Positions 1-11,394 of a stretch of DNA of 64,000 nt are shown piece after piece; the first letter of the stretch is position 1, and the number at the start of each line of letters is the position of its first letter. This DNA is from Terfezia claveryi (Eukaryota > Ascomycota > Pezizomycetes > Pezizales > Pezizaceae), in the NCBI GenBank assembly GCA_015179025.1, contig WHUX01000069.1, positions 186,001 to 250,000 of the forward strand, read 5' to 3'. A model generated the notes under the pieces. The model ran no database searches. It had not been told where the DNA came from and was given only the letters and a program-made list of their open reading frames with translations. The position numbers were made by a program, and so were the translations under genes.

Positions 1-891
1 TCTGTGACGAGTGATTCTTGTGCCTTGACCTGTCCTAGGGTCGAGCTGAAGGCGGCTAGCTTATCTGCTTCCTCATTACCTCTGATACCAATGTGTGAGC
101 GAAGCCACGAGATGGCGGTATCATAGTGGTTGCTGTCGCGTTCGGTCAAGAGTGCTATAAGGTTAGACTCTATCCCGCTTCTAGGTGGCTGTGTTCTGAG
201 GGAGAGGTTGACTATAGAGGATATAGCGGCTGCAGAATCGGATAGGAGGTGTATCATAGGAGTGTCCTTGTGAGCTTGGAGTGCGAGTGCTATCGCCTGG
301 CGTTCGGCATCAGCAACTGTGGATTCTGTCCCAAGGTAACAATAATCTGAGACTGGGGGGTTCCCCTGGTTATCCTCTGAGTAAAATGCCGAAGCGTGGT
401 GTCCTCCTCTTCCTGTGCCATCAGTATAGCAGAGTGTCCAACCTCCTTCTGAGAGTTCCTCGAGCTTCACTGCCCACCTTAGCTTGTCTTTAGAGTGTAT
501 GTTTGATGGTTCAAATAGGACTTGCAATGCTAGACCGAGTCTGAGACCATGATCATGGGGGGGGTTTGCGTTCCCGAAGCTAAGGCTTAGGGGTAGGGGG
601 GAAGGATGAAGGAAGGGGAAGCGATATGGAAGGATGAGGTGATAGGGTCATTAGAGGGGGGAGAAGAGGAGAGGATATCCCTGATGTCTTGGTTGCCTGT
701 GCGGATGGCACGGGCTGCCCACTGCGCTGCCATATCATGGAGCTTGTCCACTATAGGTTCGACGTTAGCAATTAGACCCAGCTTTTCATGTGAACTGCCG
801 TGATATGCTCCACAGATCTTCCTTAAAGCTTTGTATTCCAGTTGTTCTTGTCTGGCCAGACGCGGGTCTGGTGAGGTGGGGAGGCCTGTTG
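1..891 (-). mobile_element. LINE-A fragment: RNase H and RT C-terminal end
   Basis: This is a partial non-LTR retrotransposon of the same family as the near-complete copy at 58208-64000; bases 1-891 align almost base for base with about 58986-59877. On the minus strand, roughly 1-490 encode the RNase H domain and 560-890 the end of the reverse transcriptase (PTSPDPRLARQEQ, then NVEPIVDKLHDMAAQWAAR). The RNase H reading frame here keeps a CAG codon near 370 where the 59.35-kb copy has TAG. Similarity stops abruptly near 889-891, where Copia sequence begins, so this is a 5'-truncated insertion whose 3' end lies left of the window. Family membership is clear; the exact junction is good to a few bases. 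Confidence 0.9.
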
Positions 892-1240
892 GGGAACATA
901 TGGAACAACGGCTTAGGTACAATAGACCCCCAATTATCGACTGGTAATTTTTGGGCTCTACTTCTTCGGTGGTCTGGTTGGCATGTTCTTCGGTTTCGGC
1001 TCTGGCTGCATAATAAATCTCGTCGGTAGGTATTGAGCTTTTCCGACCATGATTCCCAAGGGCCGGGAGGTGCTTCTGGGCTAGATTGTCTATTAACCCG
1101 GTTTGCGTCAGTATTACTTGGTCAGACTCTCTCCAATGTAGTTCTATTCCAAGCATCTTCTCGGGTCTTCCTCTTGCCCAGTTCCACTTGTTCCTCGATT
1201 CCTTGCTCGATGTTATCCAGATCCTTATTTTTGGGTGCAA
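587..1240 (-). pseudogene. Chimeric ORF across the Copia/LINE-A junction
   Basis: This 217-codon open frame is not a real gene. Its first ~110 residues are Copia reverse transcriptase/RNase H sequence (MLGIELHWRES, then NYQSIIGGLLYLS, the conserved end of the Copia RT). The remainder is the C-terminal part of a LINE reverse transcriptase. The switch falls near base 890, where the LINE-A copy joins the Copia element in the same orientation. The fusion is most simply read as fortuitous frame continuity across an insertion boundary. No promoter or start signal is apparent. Confidence 0.8.
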
Positions 1241-1760
1241 TCCCTAGAGGTCGTCCACATGGGCTCCGATAATAGTAGTCCCTTCATTATTGGTATATAC
1301 TCCTTCATCTCCAATGCATTGGTTCAACCCTAATGTAGCTAATTTCTCACAGAGGGTTTCGAACCATTCGTGGCCTGCTTGCTTCAACCCATATAGGGCT
1401 TTATCGAGCTTCTAGTATTCGACTTCTCCTTCCTCATTTACATCGGTGATATACACGTCAATGCTTAAGAAGAGCTTGGAGGTAGGCCGCCACAACATCC
1501 CATTGTCAGATTGCCCATGCACGGTATAGGGCAATAACTAGGAGGATTTTGAAGGTTTCAGGGCGCATCATCTGGGCATAAGTCTCATCATAGTTGATAC
1601 CAGCTTCTTGGGTGAACCCTCTTCCGACTTTCCGAGCCTTGTATTTTTCGATACTTCCATCAGCTTTCCTTTTTACTAGGTATATCCATTTTGTACGGTA
1701 TCAACAATCCGAGTTCCTTCAGGTATATCGGATTTATCAATTTTGGTGTATACCCCATAC
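892..1760 (-). pseudogene. Copia reverse transcriptase/RNase H, broken
   Basis: Minus-strand frames carry the usual Copia RT blocks in order: a GFTQEAGINYDETYAQ segment near 1600, QWDVVAAYLQA near 1510, KLDKALYGLKQAGHEWF near 1390, and AHVDDL near 1265, which corresponds to the catalytic YVDDL box. The blocks are separated by in-frame stops and at least two frameshifts. The domain polymerises cDNA in intact relatives; this copy cannot. Its C-terminal part is interrupted by the LINE-A fragment. Confidence 0.8.
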
Positions 1761-1989
1761 CGGTTAAGCTGTTCTCGTTTTTTGGCTCGGGCCTTGGCCC
1801 ATTCAGCAGGAGCGAGCTTGTTCGTCTGTTGGGTGGTCTGAGTCTGATCCTACAGCAAATATCTTTCTCCGAACAAATTGTCGCTCTGATTTTCTAGTCT
1901 CGACTAGGCTTTCCCAATCTTTTGGTGTTTTCCTAGGTTTTTCCATTGGCAATGGGTCTTCTAGTTGAGGTGTTGGTTCAGGGATTTGA

Positions 1990-2176
1990 GCTCTTGCTGA
2001 CTCGGGGGTCCTTTGGCTCTCTGGCTCAAGGGTCCTTTGGCTCGTTGGCTCGAGGGTCCTTTGGCTCGTTGGCTCGAGGTTTTTTTTTTTTTTTTTAATA
2101 CTCATTACTCATGTGTGACCCCAGTAAGGGGAGTTGGCTCGAGGGTCCTTTGGCTCGTTGGCTCGAGGGTCCTTTG
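1990..2176. repeat. 24-bp coding tandem repeat in Copia
   Basis: About six copies of a 24-bp unit (gagggtcctttggctcgttg plus gctc) encode LEPTSQRT on the minus strand, between the integrase and RT segments of the Copia element. The array is split by the LINE-A microinsertion at 2079-2132. Confidence 0.85.
2079..2132 (-). mobile_element. LINE-A microinsertion, 54 bp, 11-bp TSD
   Basis: A T-run followed by about 36 bp matching the extreme 3' end of LINE-A (aatactcattactcatgtg, then ccagtaagggga) is flanked by gttggctcgag at 2068-2078 and 2133-2143. Only the tail of the LINE was copied before 5' truncation. Because the target is a tandem repeat, the duplication could partly reflect repeat structure. 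Confidence 0.8.
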
Positions 2177-2367
2177 GTAAGGTTCTTCAGCTATCTCGTT
2201 CTCTGACTCTGAGCTGGTATCATTGATTTCTATAGGAGTTGGCCTAAGGGCTAGGTAGTTTGGTTTGCCCTGTGTCGGTTCGGACCTGCTAACTTTCGAA
2301 GCTCTCAGTGTATCCAACAATGTTGGCTTCGTAGCTCCTTGGAGAGAGCTTATCTGTAATATCATAA

Positions 2368-2670
2368 TTAAAGCAGATCACCCTTTGGCCAAATAGATGC
2401 CCGTTCGTTTTCAGCATCTCTCTGAAGCATGATTTCGATTGGGGTCTTTCCTTTTAAGGTTTTATGGGGGATTCTGTTTTTGGTATATGCCGCCCAGCTT
2501 GAAGCTTTATCCCATAATCCTTTTGGTAGGCCGGATCCGATTAAGGCGGTTCGGCTCATAGTTAGGATAGTTCGATTTGCTCGCTCAATAGCATTTGTTT
2601 CACTATGCTTGGTGACAGTCTCTTTTGAGATTTTACCTCTTTGCTTCAGCTCATTTTCGAAATTCTCCAC
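2368..2670 (-). pseudogene. Copia integrase, end of catalytic core
   Basis: The 100-codon frame contains ETNAIERANRTILTMSRT, matching the Copia integrase region around its last catalytic Glu (GxxERxNRTI). It continues with LPKGLWDKASSWAAYTKNR and TPIEIML, which are standard Copia integrase landmarks. The N-terminal zinc-binding and first Asp region should lie at about 2700-3280, where I see only fragmentary similarity. The frame is closed upstream by stops, so it is a remnant. Confidence 0.82.
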
Positions 2671-3283
2671 CCCAGTTGGCTTGGATTTGGCTGACTCGTA
2701 GGTTCATGGCTGCTTCCAGTTTATTGATTATATCGAGAAGGAGGTTATACCTCTTTGCTTCAGTTCTTCTTGAACCTCGTTATTTCGGAATTCTCCAAGC
2801 CAGTTGGCTTGAATTTTGCTGACTCGTAGGTTGGCGGCTGCTTCCATTTTATTGATAATCTCAATTAGAGCTTTGCTTGTATTACAATTTTTCCTGAGGG
2901 GTTGGACCAGTATAGTCGCCTACTATTACCAGCAGGAATCGGTATTGTTTACTAGGAGTAATAGGATCAATTGGTCCAACCAGGTCTGCATGAATTCGAT
3001 TCAGAATTCGATTCAAAATTCGGTTTGTTCTGATTTGTAGTTCTTGGGGTTGCTTGGGTGCCGCTAGTTTCGTAGCCTTCCCTTGTTCGCAAACCTTGCA
3101 TTGAATCTTCTCTTTTCCAGCTTCCTTTGGGTATTCAGGTAGAGTTTGTAGGGCATTGTATGAATATGCCCATACCTTTCATGAAGTTCTCTTGCCTTTC
3201 TTTCCCTATAATGGTTCCCAGATTAGTTCATTCTTTTTGATCCCAGCTATCTTCCAATCTTCAATAGCATTGTCGGGTTTTAT

Positions 3284-3721
3284 TTAAGACCCATCAATAT
3301 CTCGGTCTATCTTGTAGAGTACTTTCCGCCCTGTCTTTAGCTCCACTTTTCCCTTTTTCTTGCCTTGCATGGTGAAATCTTCTGGCATTCGTAGACCACT
3401 TATGATATTGCTATATGTAGCGTTATATAAGCATTGTTCATGACGGATGTTTCGACCATTTTGTCGGAAGATAAGAGTTCCCATAATTTGGCAGGTGGAT
3501 TCTGATTGAACATGAGCTGCTACCTTAAGCCTAAGGCTGTGCTTGATATCAATAAGTCGATCGTACTCATTTGGTGTATGGTGGGTGGCATCGGTATCAT
3601 ATTCATAGTGTCCTTCACGGCCTACTTTTGTTTTCCCAATTTTAATCGCTTCTTTTTTCTCGCTTTTTTGTAAAGCACTCGGATTCCGTGTGATTTCGTC
3701 CTTTCCATCCTTTGGATACAA
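3284..3721 (-). pseudogene. Copia protease and gag-pre-integrase segment
   Basis: The 145-codon frame has YEYDTDATHHTPNEYD, which fits the Copia aspartic protease active site with flanking residues in family positions (the usual D-S/T-G-A is here D-T-D-A, so activity is doubtful). It is followed by a gag-pre-integrase-type region ending in the LKTGRKVLYKID area. Gag lies upstream (3761-4330) and integrase downstream, consistent with one polyprotein. Confidence 0.7.
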
Positions 3722-3760
3722 TGATCACATCGCTTTCCGTTATCCTTCTTCACCTCCATC

Positions 3761-4330
3761 TTAAATACCACTGGATTTTCCTTTGACCCTTCTGCTTCTT
3801 CTGCCTTTTTCCTTCCCTTCTGCCTTCATAAAGTCCCATTTTTTCTCGAATTCTTCAATGTGCTCTTCTATTGTATATGAGCAATCATCATAGTTGAGCT
3901 TAATGATACTGGCTAGTAGGACTCCCAGGCCGGTGACTCTTTTCCCTTCGTAGTGCACTTTCAAGTTTTTGTATACTTGGTGCACATCTTTAGTAATGCC
4001 GATTTTGGATAGAGCACTGGGTTCGCAGTTTTTCCGCATTGTAAGGACTACAAAATAATTTGCCTTTTTCCACTCATGTTCTGTAGCAATAAATATCGAG
4101 CTGCTTTTCCTGTATCACTTTGAAGACCCCGTTGTAATAGAGGCACTGGCTGATTGGGCAGTGGTGCATTCTCCATTTAGCATAATTGCTTTGTCCAGTG
4201 AGGTTTGGCTCAATTTTTGGAATTGGTCTGCAGATTCTCTAGGCATGGTGGAGGTTTGCGGTGTCCTAGGTCGAGTCGGTGCTGCGGGGCGAGTGTCTGG
4301 TGGTGGCGGAGGTTCTGTGGCTTCTAGCTT
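3761..4330 (-). pseudogene. Copia gag remnant
   Basis: The open frame at 3761-4039 reads ALSKIGITKDVHQVYKNLK and a coiled, charged stretch (IEEHIEEFEKKWDFMKAEG), typical of a Copia gag core (UBN2-like). Upstream, at 4160-4240, another frame gives NLTGQSNYAKW, the conserved N-terminal gag motif. The two are out of frame, so the gene is broken. Low-complexity Pro/Ser/Gln sequence fills 4260-4420. Confidence 0.65.
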
Positions 4331-4529
4331 GGGTTTGGATTCGGATTCGATTCTGACTCGGGCTCTGGTTCTTGAGACTCGGGCTCTGGTTCTCTGGAAC
4401 TGATCCTTTTAGCCCCCAAGATGCAATCACATCGGCATTCAACCTAGCTACCTCATCAGACCTCCCCTCTCTCAGCTTTGGCAATAGCGATAAACAGACC
4501 CCCAGCAGCCTTACATCTCTCATTTTATA

Positions 4530-4725
4530 TGAGCCTTCGAACGAAGGTTCAGCTCTTTTAGGTGGCTGGGCAGCTAAGATTGCAGGATTACTAGACGAAG
4601 GCTGGAGAGTTTGCTATACAGACGGCACCGGAAGATCAGGCCACAGTGCATGTGCCTTTGTCTCAGAAGATAGGAGGGAAAACGTAGATCTAGAAGGATA
4701 TGGATATTTAGGAATGGAGGCCACG
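4530..4725 (+). pseudogene. LINE RNase H fragment
   Basis: Plus-strand codons give EGWRVCYTDGTGRSGHSACAF and then GYGYLG, which corresponds to LINE-A RNase H (GGWTLCYTDSTGRGGH and GYSYLG) around the first catalytic Asp. Similarity ends near 4725. The sequence is diverged from the other copies in the window, so it is an older or separate subfamily. It abuts the truncated right end of the Copia element. Confidence 0.75.
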
Positions 4726-5190
4726 GTCTCGGTACGCCTGGGCACGAGCCGAGCCGGCTCGAGCCCGATGATCCTTCGGGCCGCCAAAACCCGCAGATAT
4801 CCAGGTGTGGGAGCAAGGGTAATATCGCTGAATATAGTGGCTTCCCCCCATCCGATGCTTCACCCGAAACTATACGTGAATCTTGTAGTTCTTCATACCG
4901 ACCGGCAAGTGAATTGATAAAATCTTGCACTGCGGGGGTAGGGCGTGATATCGACATTGCAGAAAATATATTGAATTACGGCGATTCAATAACTATATAT
5001 ATTCCCGCAGACTACTTATCCGAAAATCAGTAGAAGATGATCCAGGTATACTACATAGAATATGACAAATGAGGTGCGGGAGGGGAGCGGAATATTAATA
5101 TAGCTAATATTTATTCTAGGATATCATGTCATCTACTGTACACATTGTCATCGGTCTCCATGGAGAGTGTGTTCAAATTTTACAACAAGT
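4726..5190. other. Unassigned stretch
   Basis: A 127-codon minus-strand frame (4574-4957) overlaps this stretch, but I recognise no domain in it. The rest is AT-rich with no open frame. It separates the LINE scrap from the hAT remnant. Confidence 0.3.
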
Positions 5191-5194
5191 AGTA

Positions 5195-6420
5195 CATAAT
5201 TGCGACATTTGCGCAAGCATCACCCATGCCTTCCAACAACCCAAGCTGAAGAAGATGCCAAATTACGTGAGTTAGATTCTTCTCGCTCTAGTGCTACTGT
5301 TGGAACGACACCATTTGTACTTGCTACAGCTGCAGCACAAGGACCAAGCCGTGGAGGATTATCACAATTCGATAATAAGGTATTTGTTTCCAATGGATTA
5401 TATAGAATATATGCTAAGATTTATATAGGTATTTCAAGCGTATCTAGCAGCATTTATTATTAGTTCTAATTCACCACTCACACTTGTTGAAAATTCGAAT
5501 TTCCAGAGATTGCTACAATATTGTAATAGCAAAGTTCGCATGATTTTGAGGCGTACTTTAGTTCGTGAGATACAAGCTTTATATACCACTCTATTTCAGC
5601 AAGTTTTGAAACGTCTTCAAGACCATTGTGAAGAAGATGGAAAAATAAGTTTTACTTTAGATGCTTAGTCTTTTTCAACTCAGATTCCTTTTCTTGGTAT
5701 TACTGGTCATTATATAGAAGGTAGGAATTGGGAATATCGTTCAATATTATTGGGCTTTGAGAGATTACGTAGTTCACATACAGCAAATTCATTAAGTCGT
5801 GTATCTCTTTCTGTTTTCCAGCGCTTTCAGTTAACTAAGCATATACGAGCTGTTACTACTGACAATGCATCTACTAATACTAAGATGTTGCAGCTTCTGG
5901 AGAAGTCTTTACCTGGTTTCAAAGCGAAGGATCATCATATTCGTTGTATGGCTCATATTATTAATCTTGCAGTTCAAGAGCTATTATCTCATTTACGAAT
6001 TACCCCAGATAAAGCAGACTCTAATGATAATCAGCTAGAAATAGATCAAAGTTCAATTGATCAGATTCCCAAAGTCTTTGGGCGTGCAAGACAAATTATC
6101 CGGAAAATCTGATCCTCTAATTTATTATAGGAAAGCTTTGAAGCTCAAAGTTTAGCTGCTAAGTTACCCCCATTAAAGCTGATAAAATTGATATATAGCA
6201 GATATAACGTGGAATAAGCTCCGCGCGCCGGACCTGGCAGATTAACTTGCCTTGTCCTGAATCCACCCGGGTTTCCGGGTGGCTCTTCATGGTCCCCTTA
6301 CTGGGACCGAATAAGAGTAACGAGTATATAAAAAAAAAAAAAAAAAAAAAACGTGGAATAAGCACACGATGGAATACAAAGTGCGAGTAAGGTAGGAAAT
6401 GAGATCAGACATTAAATAAA
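5195..6420 (+). pseudogene. hAT-family transposase, N-terminal half, broken
   Basis: Plus-strand frames give a BED-finger-like start (MRHLRKHHP near 5200), then AVTTDNASTNTKMLQLLEKS and HHIRCMAHIINLAVQELL (5850-5990), the hAT RNase H-like core with its catalytic Asp (TTDNAST) and the C-x2-H motif. In-frame stops near 5668 and after 6110 break it. The frame continues weakly past 6113, and the region is interrupted by a LINE-A tail at 6220-6350. The hAT dimerisation domain was not found, so only part of the element remains. Confidence 0.82.
6220..6350 (+). mobile_element. LINE-A 3' end, 5'-truncated, 13-bp TSD
   Basis: The 131-bp insertion carries the LINE-A 3' UTR signature (gcgcgccggacctggcag, then a hairpin-forming cacccgggtttccgggtg) and ends in a ~20-nt A tail. 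Target duplications acgtggaataagc lie at 6207-6219 and 6351-6363. It disrupts the hAT remnant. Confidence 0.93.
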
Positions 6421-6564
6421 CTGGAACGAGAAGACATCGGGCAGTACATCTCTACATTCTCGGGTAGGAACAGGGGCGGGTTGGAAATTTGCCCTTATAT
6501 TTACATTTAGTATCACGCGGAGCCACTCTTCACACTGCGCAAAACTGACCTATTGGTTGACAGG

Positions 6565-7060
6565 TATCCATATTGCATACAAAACAATGACCGCACCAAC
6601 AAATAAACAAACCCAAAATACGATTCAAATTATTACCACACCAGCAAAAATACCAATAATATTAACTTAAAGCTATTTGAAAACAAAAAAAAAAAAACAT
6701 AAAATACGACAGGCAAAAAATAAAAAATAAAAAAAAAACATAAGATATAATGCGACGACAAAAAATAAATTAAAAAACCGGATCATTGATACTCCCTAGA
6801 GAGTATCTAATAACTTAACTACAGAGCACAATGGTCGGGTTTACAAAAGAAACAAGAAAAGGCTCAATGATCAGGCTTATTTTATTTTTCTTCCATCGTA
6901 TTATATATCTTGTTATTAGTTTATTACTTTCTTTTTTATTTTTTGCCTGTCGCATTCTACGTTTTTTTTTTTAGTTAATATATGTGGTTTGTGCTGGTGT
7001 GGTGATAATTTTACGCATTTGTTCATTTGTTGCGGTGATTATTTTGTATCCGGTGGTGGT
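6565..7060. mobile_element. Fold-back element with ~170-bp arms
   Basis: The left arm (about 6565-6730, with cataaaacaatgaccgc-like sequence, aaacaaacccaaaa and cgacaggcaaaaaataaa) is an imperfect reverse complement of the right arm (about 6930-7060, with ttttttgcctgtcgc and gcggtgattattttgta). The centre is ~200 bp, AT-rich, without an ORF. A related arm occurs at about 46500-46560. No target duplication was defined. Confidence 0.65.
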
Positions 7061-7133
7061 TGTTTTGTAAGCAGGTGGATTGAACATTTGCTGCATGCAA
7101 CGGTGAATTAGGATGATATTGGTGAATCGGGAC

Positions 7134-7491
7134 CTTTTTTTTTTTTTTTTTTAGAAAAAAACTCATTACTAAGTACCTTTGCGGCCCCGTTAAGGGGGCC
7201 ATGAGGAGCCACCCGGAAGTCCGGGTGGATTCAAGGGTAAGGCAAGTTAATCTGCCAGACCCACGCGCGCTAAATACAAATATAAGCTGAACTTAAACCG
7301 ATGAGATGGGGTCCCGTGCTGTCATTAACGGCGAACCGATGACTCGGGGGCCTGACTGAGCCCCGACCTGAAAACTGAATACAAAAGAGACTCGTGAATA
7401 AACAAACTTGAACTAAACTGAGCCGTATCAAGAAAGTGAGACTGATGACTATGAAGAAATTGTGACTAGGTAAGTTCATGGTATAAGAGCT
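7134..7491 (-). mobile_element. LINE-A 3' UTR copy, 15-bp TSD
   Basis: A 358-bp insertion on the minus strand starts with a T-run (the A tail) and contains the LINE-A 3' UTR including gtcattaac and gatgac blocks also seen at 54.7 and 58.4 kb. It is bounded by ttggtgaatcgggac at 7119-7133 and 7492-7506. It is 5'-truncated within the UTR, so it carries no coding sequence. Confidence 0.93.
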
Positions 7492-7530
7492 TTGGTGAAT
7501 CGGGACGCGTACGTTTTATTAGTGCAATTC

Positions 7531-7974
7531 CTGTATGGGAACAACTGTGAGCTCACCTGACAGCCACATCATTGAAATTATCAATATACCATAAGCCTCA
7601 ATTTTCTCATACTCGCGGGTGGCCCGGCCATTCCGTATTCTCCCGCTGGGCCCGGGCCAGCCAGGAGATGGGTGGTCTCGCTGTGGGCCCGGAACATCTA
7701 TATATCTCTGCGATATTCGCAATACTCTTCTTGATGAGTAACTCGGTTAACTTACTCTACAAGTATATGCTTAAGCTCTTTGCTTAAGCTATTCGCTTGT
7801 CCTACCTCTTGGCTTGACCTACCTCTTCGCTTGACCTATTCATTATATACTTATATATATATCATATATACACGTGATCATATACCTATTGTCTATCACT
7901 TGATCGTAGTGAAGTCTTTTCTTCATTGAATCTACTTGATTCGCCGCTGCTCATTAACATTCAATAAACCCGAC
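7531..7974 (+). mobile_element. Possible solo LTR
   Basis: The stretch begins TGTATGGGAACAACTG and ends CAATAAACCCGACA, has a TATA-like atctatatatctctg near 7685, and is followed by pyrimidine-rich direct repeats (cttgacctacctcttcg), all as expected of an LTR. No matching 5-bp target duplication was found and there is no second copy, so the ends are guesses. Confidence 0.35.
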
Positions 7975-8104
7975 AATGCAGTTGTATTAAATCCGATTTG
8001 TATTATAGCAGCCTCAGCCACCCATGCCATAGCTGTCTGAATACTTAACCAAAGGGACATTCACAATCAACTTCGAAGTGAAACTGGCGGCCCATAGTGA
8101 TGCT

Positions 8105-8250
8105 TCATTATTGACTACAATTCATGTTCGTAAGCGCTGATGTATTTCATTTTAATATTGACTACAATTCATGTTCGCAAGGGTAGATGTATTTTATTTT
8201 AGTATACCGTACTTACAATTCATGTTCGTCAGCGATGATGTATTTTTATC
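8105..8250. repeat. Three ~50-bp direct repeats
   Basis: The motif acaattcatgttcg followed by a gatgtattt-type sequence recurs three times at ~50-bp spacing, just upstream of the FunK1 remnant. Function unknown. Confidence 0.7.
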
Positions 8251-8421
8251 TTGCATGTACCCTCACTAAATTACTACATTTTGTAATCACATTCACTGGG
8301 AGGCCAACTCATGATCTGGCCTCCGGAGGAATTTTATTTTTGAATTCCCTGGCAGGCCAATATTCGTGCGTAGGCCAGCCTGCCTAAGAATCGTGTGGCT
8401 TATGTTGACTCCTCGCTCTGA

Positions 8422-10701
8422 AACCAGCGCCGCCATACCCCCACCACCCCAGAGACCTGCTTCTTCCCCGAAGGCTTCAATGCGCGCAGCGATAGCACAA
8501 AGGGCCCCAGCAACACATTCTACGACACGTCATCGCTCGACCCCTGTCAAACGCAAGACATGCAGACATGCAGCATTCCCCTTGCCCTCTTCCCCATGCA
8601 CGATGGCTTCTCATGGAAACGCCGCCGCCTCACGTCTCAGGCGCTGCCTCTCTTACCAGACGAATTGCACGGACGCTTGTTTACCCATCGGAATTTCCTT
8701 GCAGACTTTATACATCATGGGCCATGGGCCCTTAGTGATGCACAAGCTATAAATTACTTAGCACTTTTATCCCAAGATTCACCGACTAAGGGCATAATAT
8801 ATGACCCAATCAACGATAACTATTGTTGTACCCCACCCAGCTTTTCTGACAGAGTGTTCTTGGGCTGGTTCTGTGATATGGGTAATGCCATTCTTTGCCT
8901 GTCCAAGCTTGATTCCGGGGTGGATAACAATTCAACTGTTACTAGTGCTCGCGATAATGCTGGCGCCATACTTCACACAGCATAGTACCCAAATGAACAC
9001 ATTCACCGTTCAGAGCCTGGAGGGCTTTCCTGGGTTTTATGCCGTACCTCCGCTTTGCAGGGCTTGGGAAGCCCTCAGATCCGTCCTGACTTTGTTCTGA
9101 CTACCAACTCGATTCCTCCCACCTGGAGTACCATCCTCGTTGCGGGAGAACATCAATCTGCCGGTAAAACTGAAGAAACAGCCAAACTCCAGCTCGCCTC
9201 GTACTTAGAGCAGGTATTCATCGCACAGCCATTCCGCATGGCAACCATCGGCATCTTAACGTCCAACACCAGCTCATTTCTGACGCTTTGGAGATTTGAT
9301 AGAGCCGGTGCTGTGGGTTCGCTGAAGCTTAATTATTCGTCGACTTCCGGCATTGGTGGTCTGACCTCGGTTATCTGTATTCGCTGACCAAAAGGCAATA
9401 ACAAGCAACATGGTTCCATACCAGAAGCGTCTCCTGGGCGGGCTCCAAGAAACCGGATTGGTGCACTATGGAACCTACAAACGAGGAACGTGCCGCGGAG
9501 GGAGTTTTGCTTAACAAAAGAATCTTCGCTGCGAGGGGGATTGTTGGTCATGGTACCTGTGTTTGGGAAGGTACCTTGCAAGCAACTGGCACAGTTGTCG
9601 CAGTGAAATATAGCTGGCAGAGCACTAAGCGCACATCGGAGGCGAAGATCTACTCTGTTGCTCACTCAAAAGGTGTTGTTGGCCTGCCGGGGCTTGTCTC
9701 GGACGCAGCATACGAAGACGTTCATACAATCGTACGCAGAGGGGTAATCACTTGCACCTCGCACGACCCTGACACAGGCTGCAATACCCTCTTAACGCGA
9801 CTAGTGCTGGGGACCATAGGGAAGCCAATCTCAGATTCGTCTCTCTCACCACTGGAGATTGCCCGCAGCCTACTTTCCGGTGTCATTGCTCACGCCTCGC
9901 TTTTCTTCCAGGGTGGCATCCTCCACCGTGATGTGTCTATAAACAACATCATGGCCACCACCTCTCCACTGGCGACAGTGCCCAAGACTCCTCCAACCAT
10001 AGGCGGTGAATTCCTCTACACTCCTGGCACTGAACTCTACGGCTGCCTCATTGACCTGGACTACGCAGTTGTAATCTCGGAGCACGACACATCGGGGATA
10101 CCTGAACGAATAGGAACATACCAATTCATCGCAATCGCAATCCTACAAGGCGCTGTGACCGGACTGGCTGTGACTCATAGGTATAGACATGATCTGGAAA
10201 GCTTTCTGTATGTCCTTCTTTGGGTCGCATGCTACCCAGTTGCCAGTGCCCAATCCTCTATACAAGTGCACCGTCGGGGATGCCTGCCAGCGGGATATCT
10301 GGCCCCCTAAGGACCCCCTCGATGCCTGGGATTCCCAAAGCGAGGCAACAGTTGCATCTCTCAAGACATCATATATCGTCTGCTTCGAAGATTTCTTTGA
10401 GAAGCTCCTGGAGAGGTTCCGGCCGGGTTTTGACAGATTCAATGCTGCAGCTAGGGAGATGCACTTCGCTGTGTGGGAATTGTATGATACCGGGAGGTGT
10501 GTTGTGCAGTTTGAAAGCGCAGGCACACAGGAGGGTACCGCCATGATAGGACGGGGGCGTGGGCGGAAGCAACCCAGGACCCTGGGCGCTGGGAACGTGA
10601 GAATTGGGGTTAGCAATTGGGAGGGCTTTTGTGACGTTAGGGGTATTTTGGAGGAGTTGGTACACAGGTTGGAGAGCGAAGCCACAGGCACTAGCGGATA
10701 A
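8422..10701 (+). pseudogene. FunK1-type protein kinase, probably a pseudogene
   Basis: FunK1 proteins are fungal kinases with an N-terminal region and a divergent kinase domain. The N-terminal part reads in one frame from about 8422 to 9387 (PQIRPDFVLTTN, ILVAGEHQS, LTLWRFDRAGAVGS), broken by TAG at 8983. The kinase part (9468-10310, another frame) has GIVGHGTCVWEG (glycine-rich loop region), VAVKYSW, GILHRDVSINNIM (catalytic loop) and CLIDLDYAV (DLD in place of DFG), then RIGTYQFIAI and HRYRHDLESFLYVLLW. A third frame (to 10701) supplies the C-terminal tail. Short introns could explain a frame change, but I found no convincing GT-AG pair at 9387-9468 or 10240-10290, so at least one stop and two frameshifts are likely. 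No ATG in the first frame is obvious, so an upstream exon may be missing. Confidence 0.78.
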
Positions 10702-11338
10702 GGTCTAAGCTTGGAGTTGGGGACCCTCACAGCTTGGTACTCCTCCGCACACGGGGCGGGGGGGGAGTCCTGTTTATACAGTATAAATTCCATTGCCTTG
10801 TATAATTTACTAGAATGCCATTTCATACCGTTTCATTTCTGCCCATACCTAGCTAGCTATCATATATGTGCTGATCTTACTTCCATGCCACAAGAAAAAA
10901 CCCCATATGTGCATTCCATCCATTTCATCCATTCCATCCATCCATCAGATGTACCATTACCCCTGATTATTACGAAAAAGCCCCTATATCCACATCCACA
11001 TTCCACATTCCGCATTCCACATCCACCCCTATCCTCTCCTCTCCTCTCCTCTCCTCTCCGCTGTGAATGTGAACAGAACACCGGATCTGCGCTTGTGGTC
11101 CCCCACAGGTAATTCGAACAAGCTCGGGAGAAGTTTGGGGGTGGGAGTGGGAGGATGTGGGGTGCGGCTCAAAAAACGAAAATTCTTCACGGTGGAGTTG
11201 GGGGTAGGTGGGGGGGGGGGGAAGTCTTGTAAATATAACCAATTTTCCACTTGACACATATAGTTTAAGTATGTAATACATGTCTTGCTTTATATGTTTT
11301 TATGCTGTTTATGCTGTTTTGCTGGGCTGATGATGATA

Positions 11339-11394
<56 letters not shown>

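Larger units (their letters stand above)
892..4430 (-). mobile_element. Ty1/Copia retrotransposon, degenerate
   Basis: Read on the minus strand from high to low coordinates, the pieces follow Copia order: gag, protease, integrase, reverse transcriptase/RNase H. Gag motifs (NLTGQSNYAKWRMH) lie near 4160-4230 and 3761-4039, a protease-like DTDATHHT near 3590, the gag-pre-integrase segment at 3284-3470, the integrase core end at 2368-2670, and the RT at 892-1760. IN before RT distinguishes Copia from Gypsy. Many stops and frameshifts separate the parts, so it is inactive. I see no LTR at either end; the right end abuts a LINE RNase H scrap and the left end a LINE-A insertion. Confidence 0.88.

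Noticed and set aside
6220..7491. LINE-A tails considered as an independent SINE family
   Set aside because: The same sequence forms the 3' UTR behind RNase H at 54557-55517 and 58208-58600, so they are 5'-truncated LINE copies.
10143..10826. 227-codon minus-strand ORF
   Set aside because: Antisense shadow of the FunK1 kinase C-terminal region; no domain.
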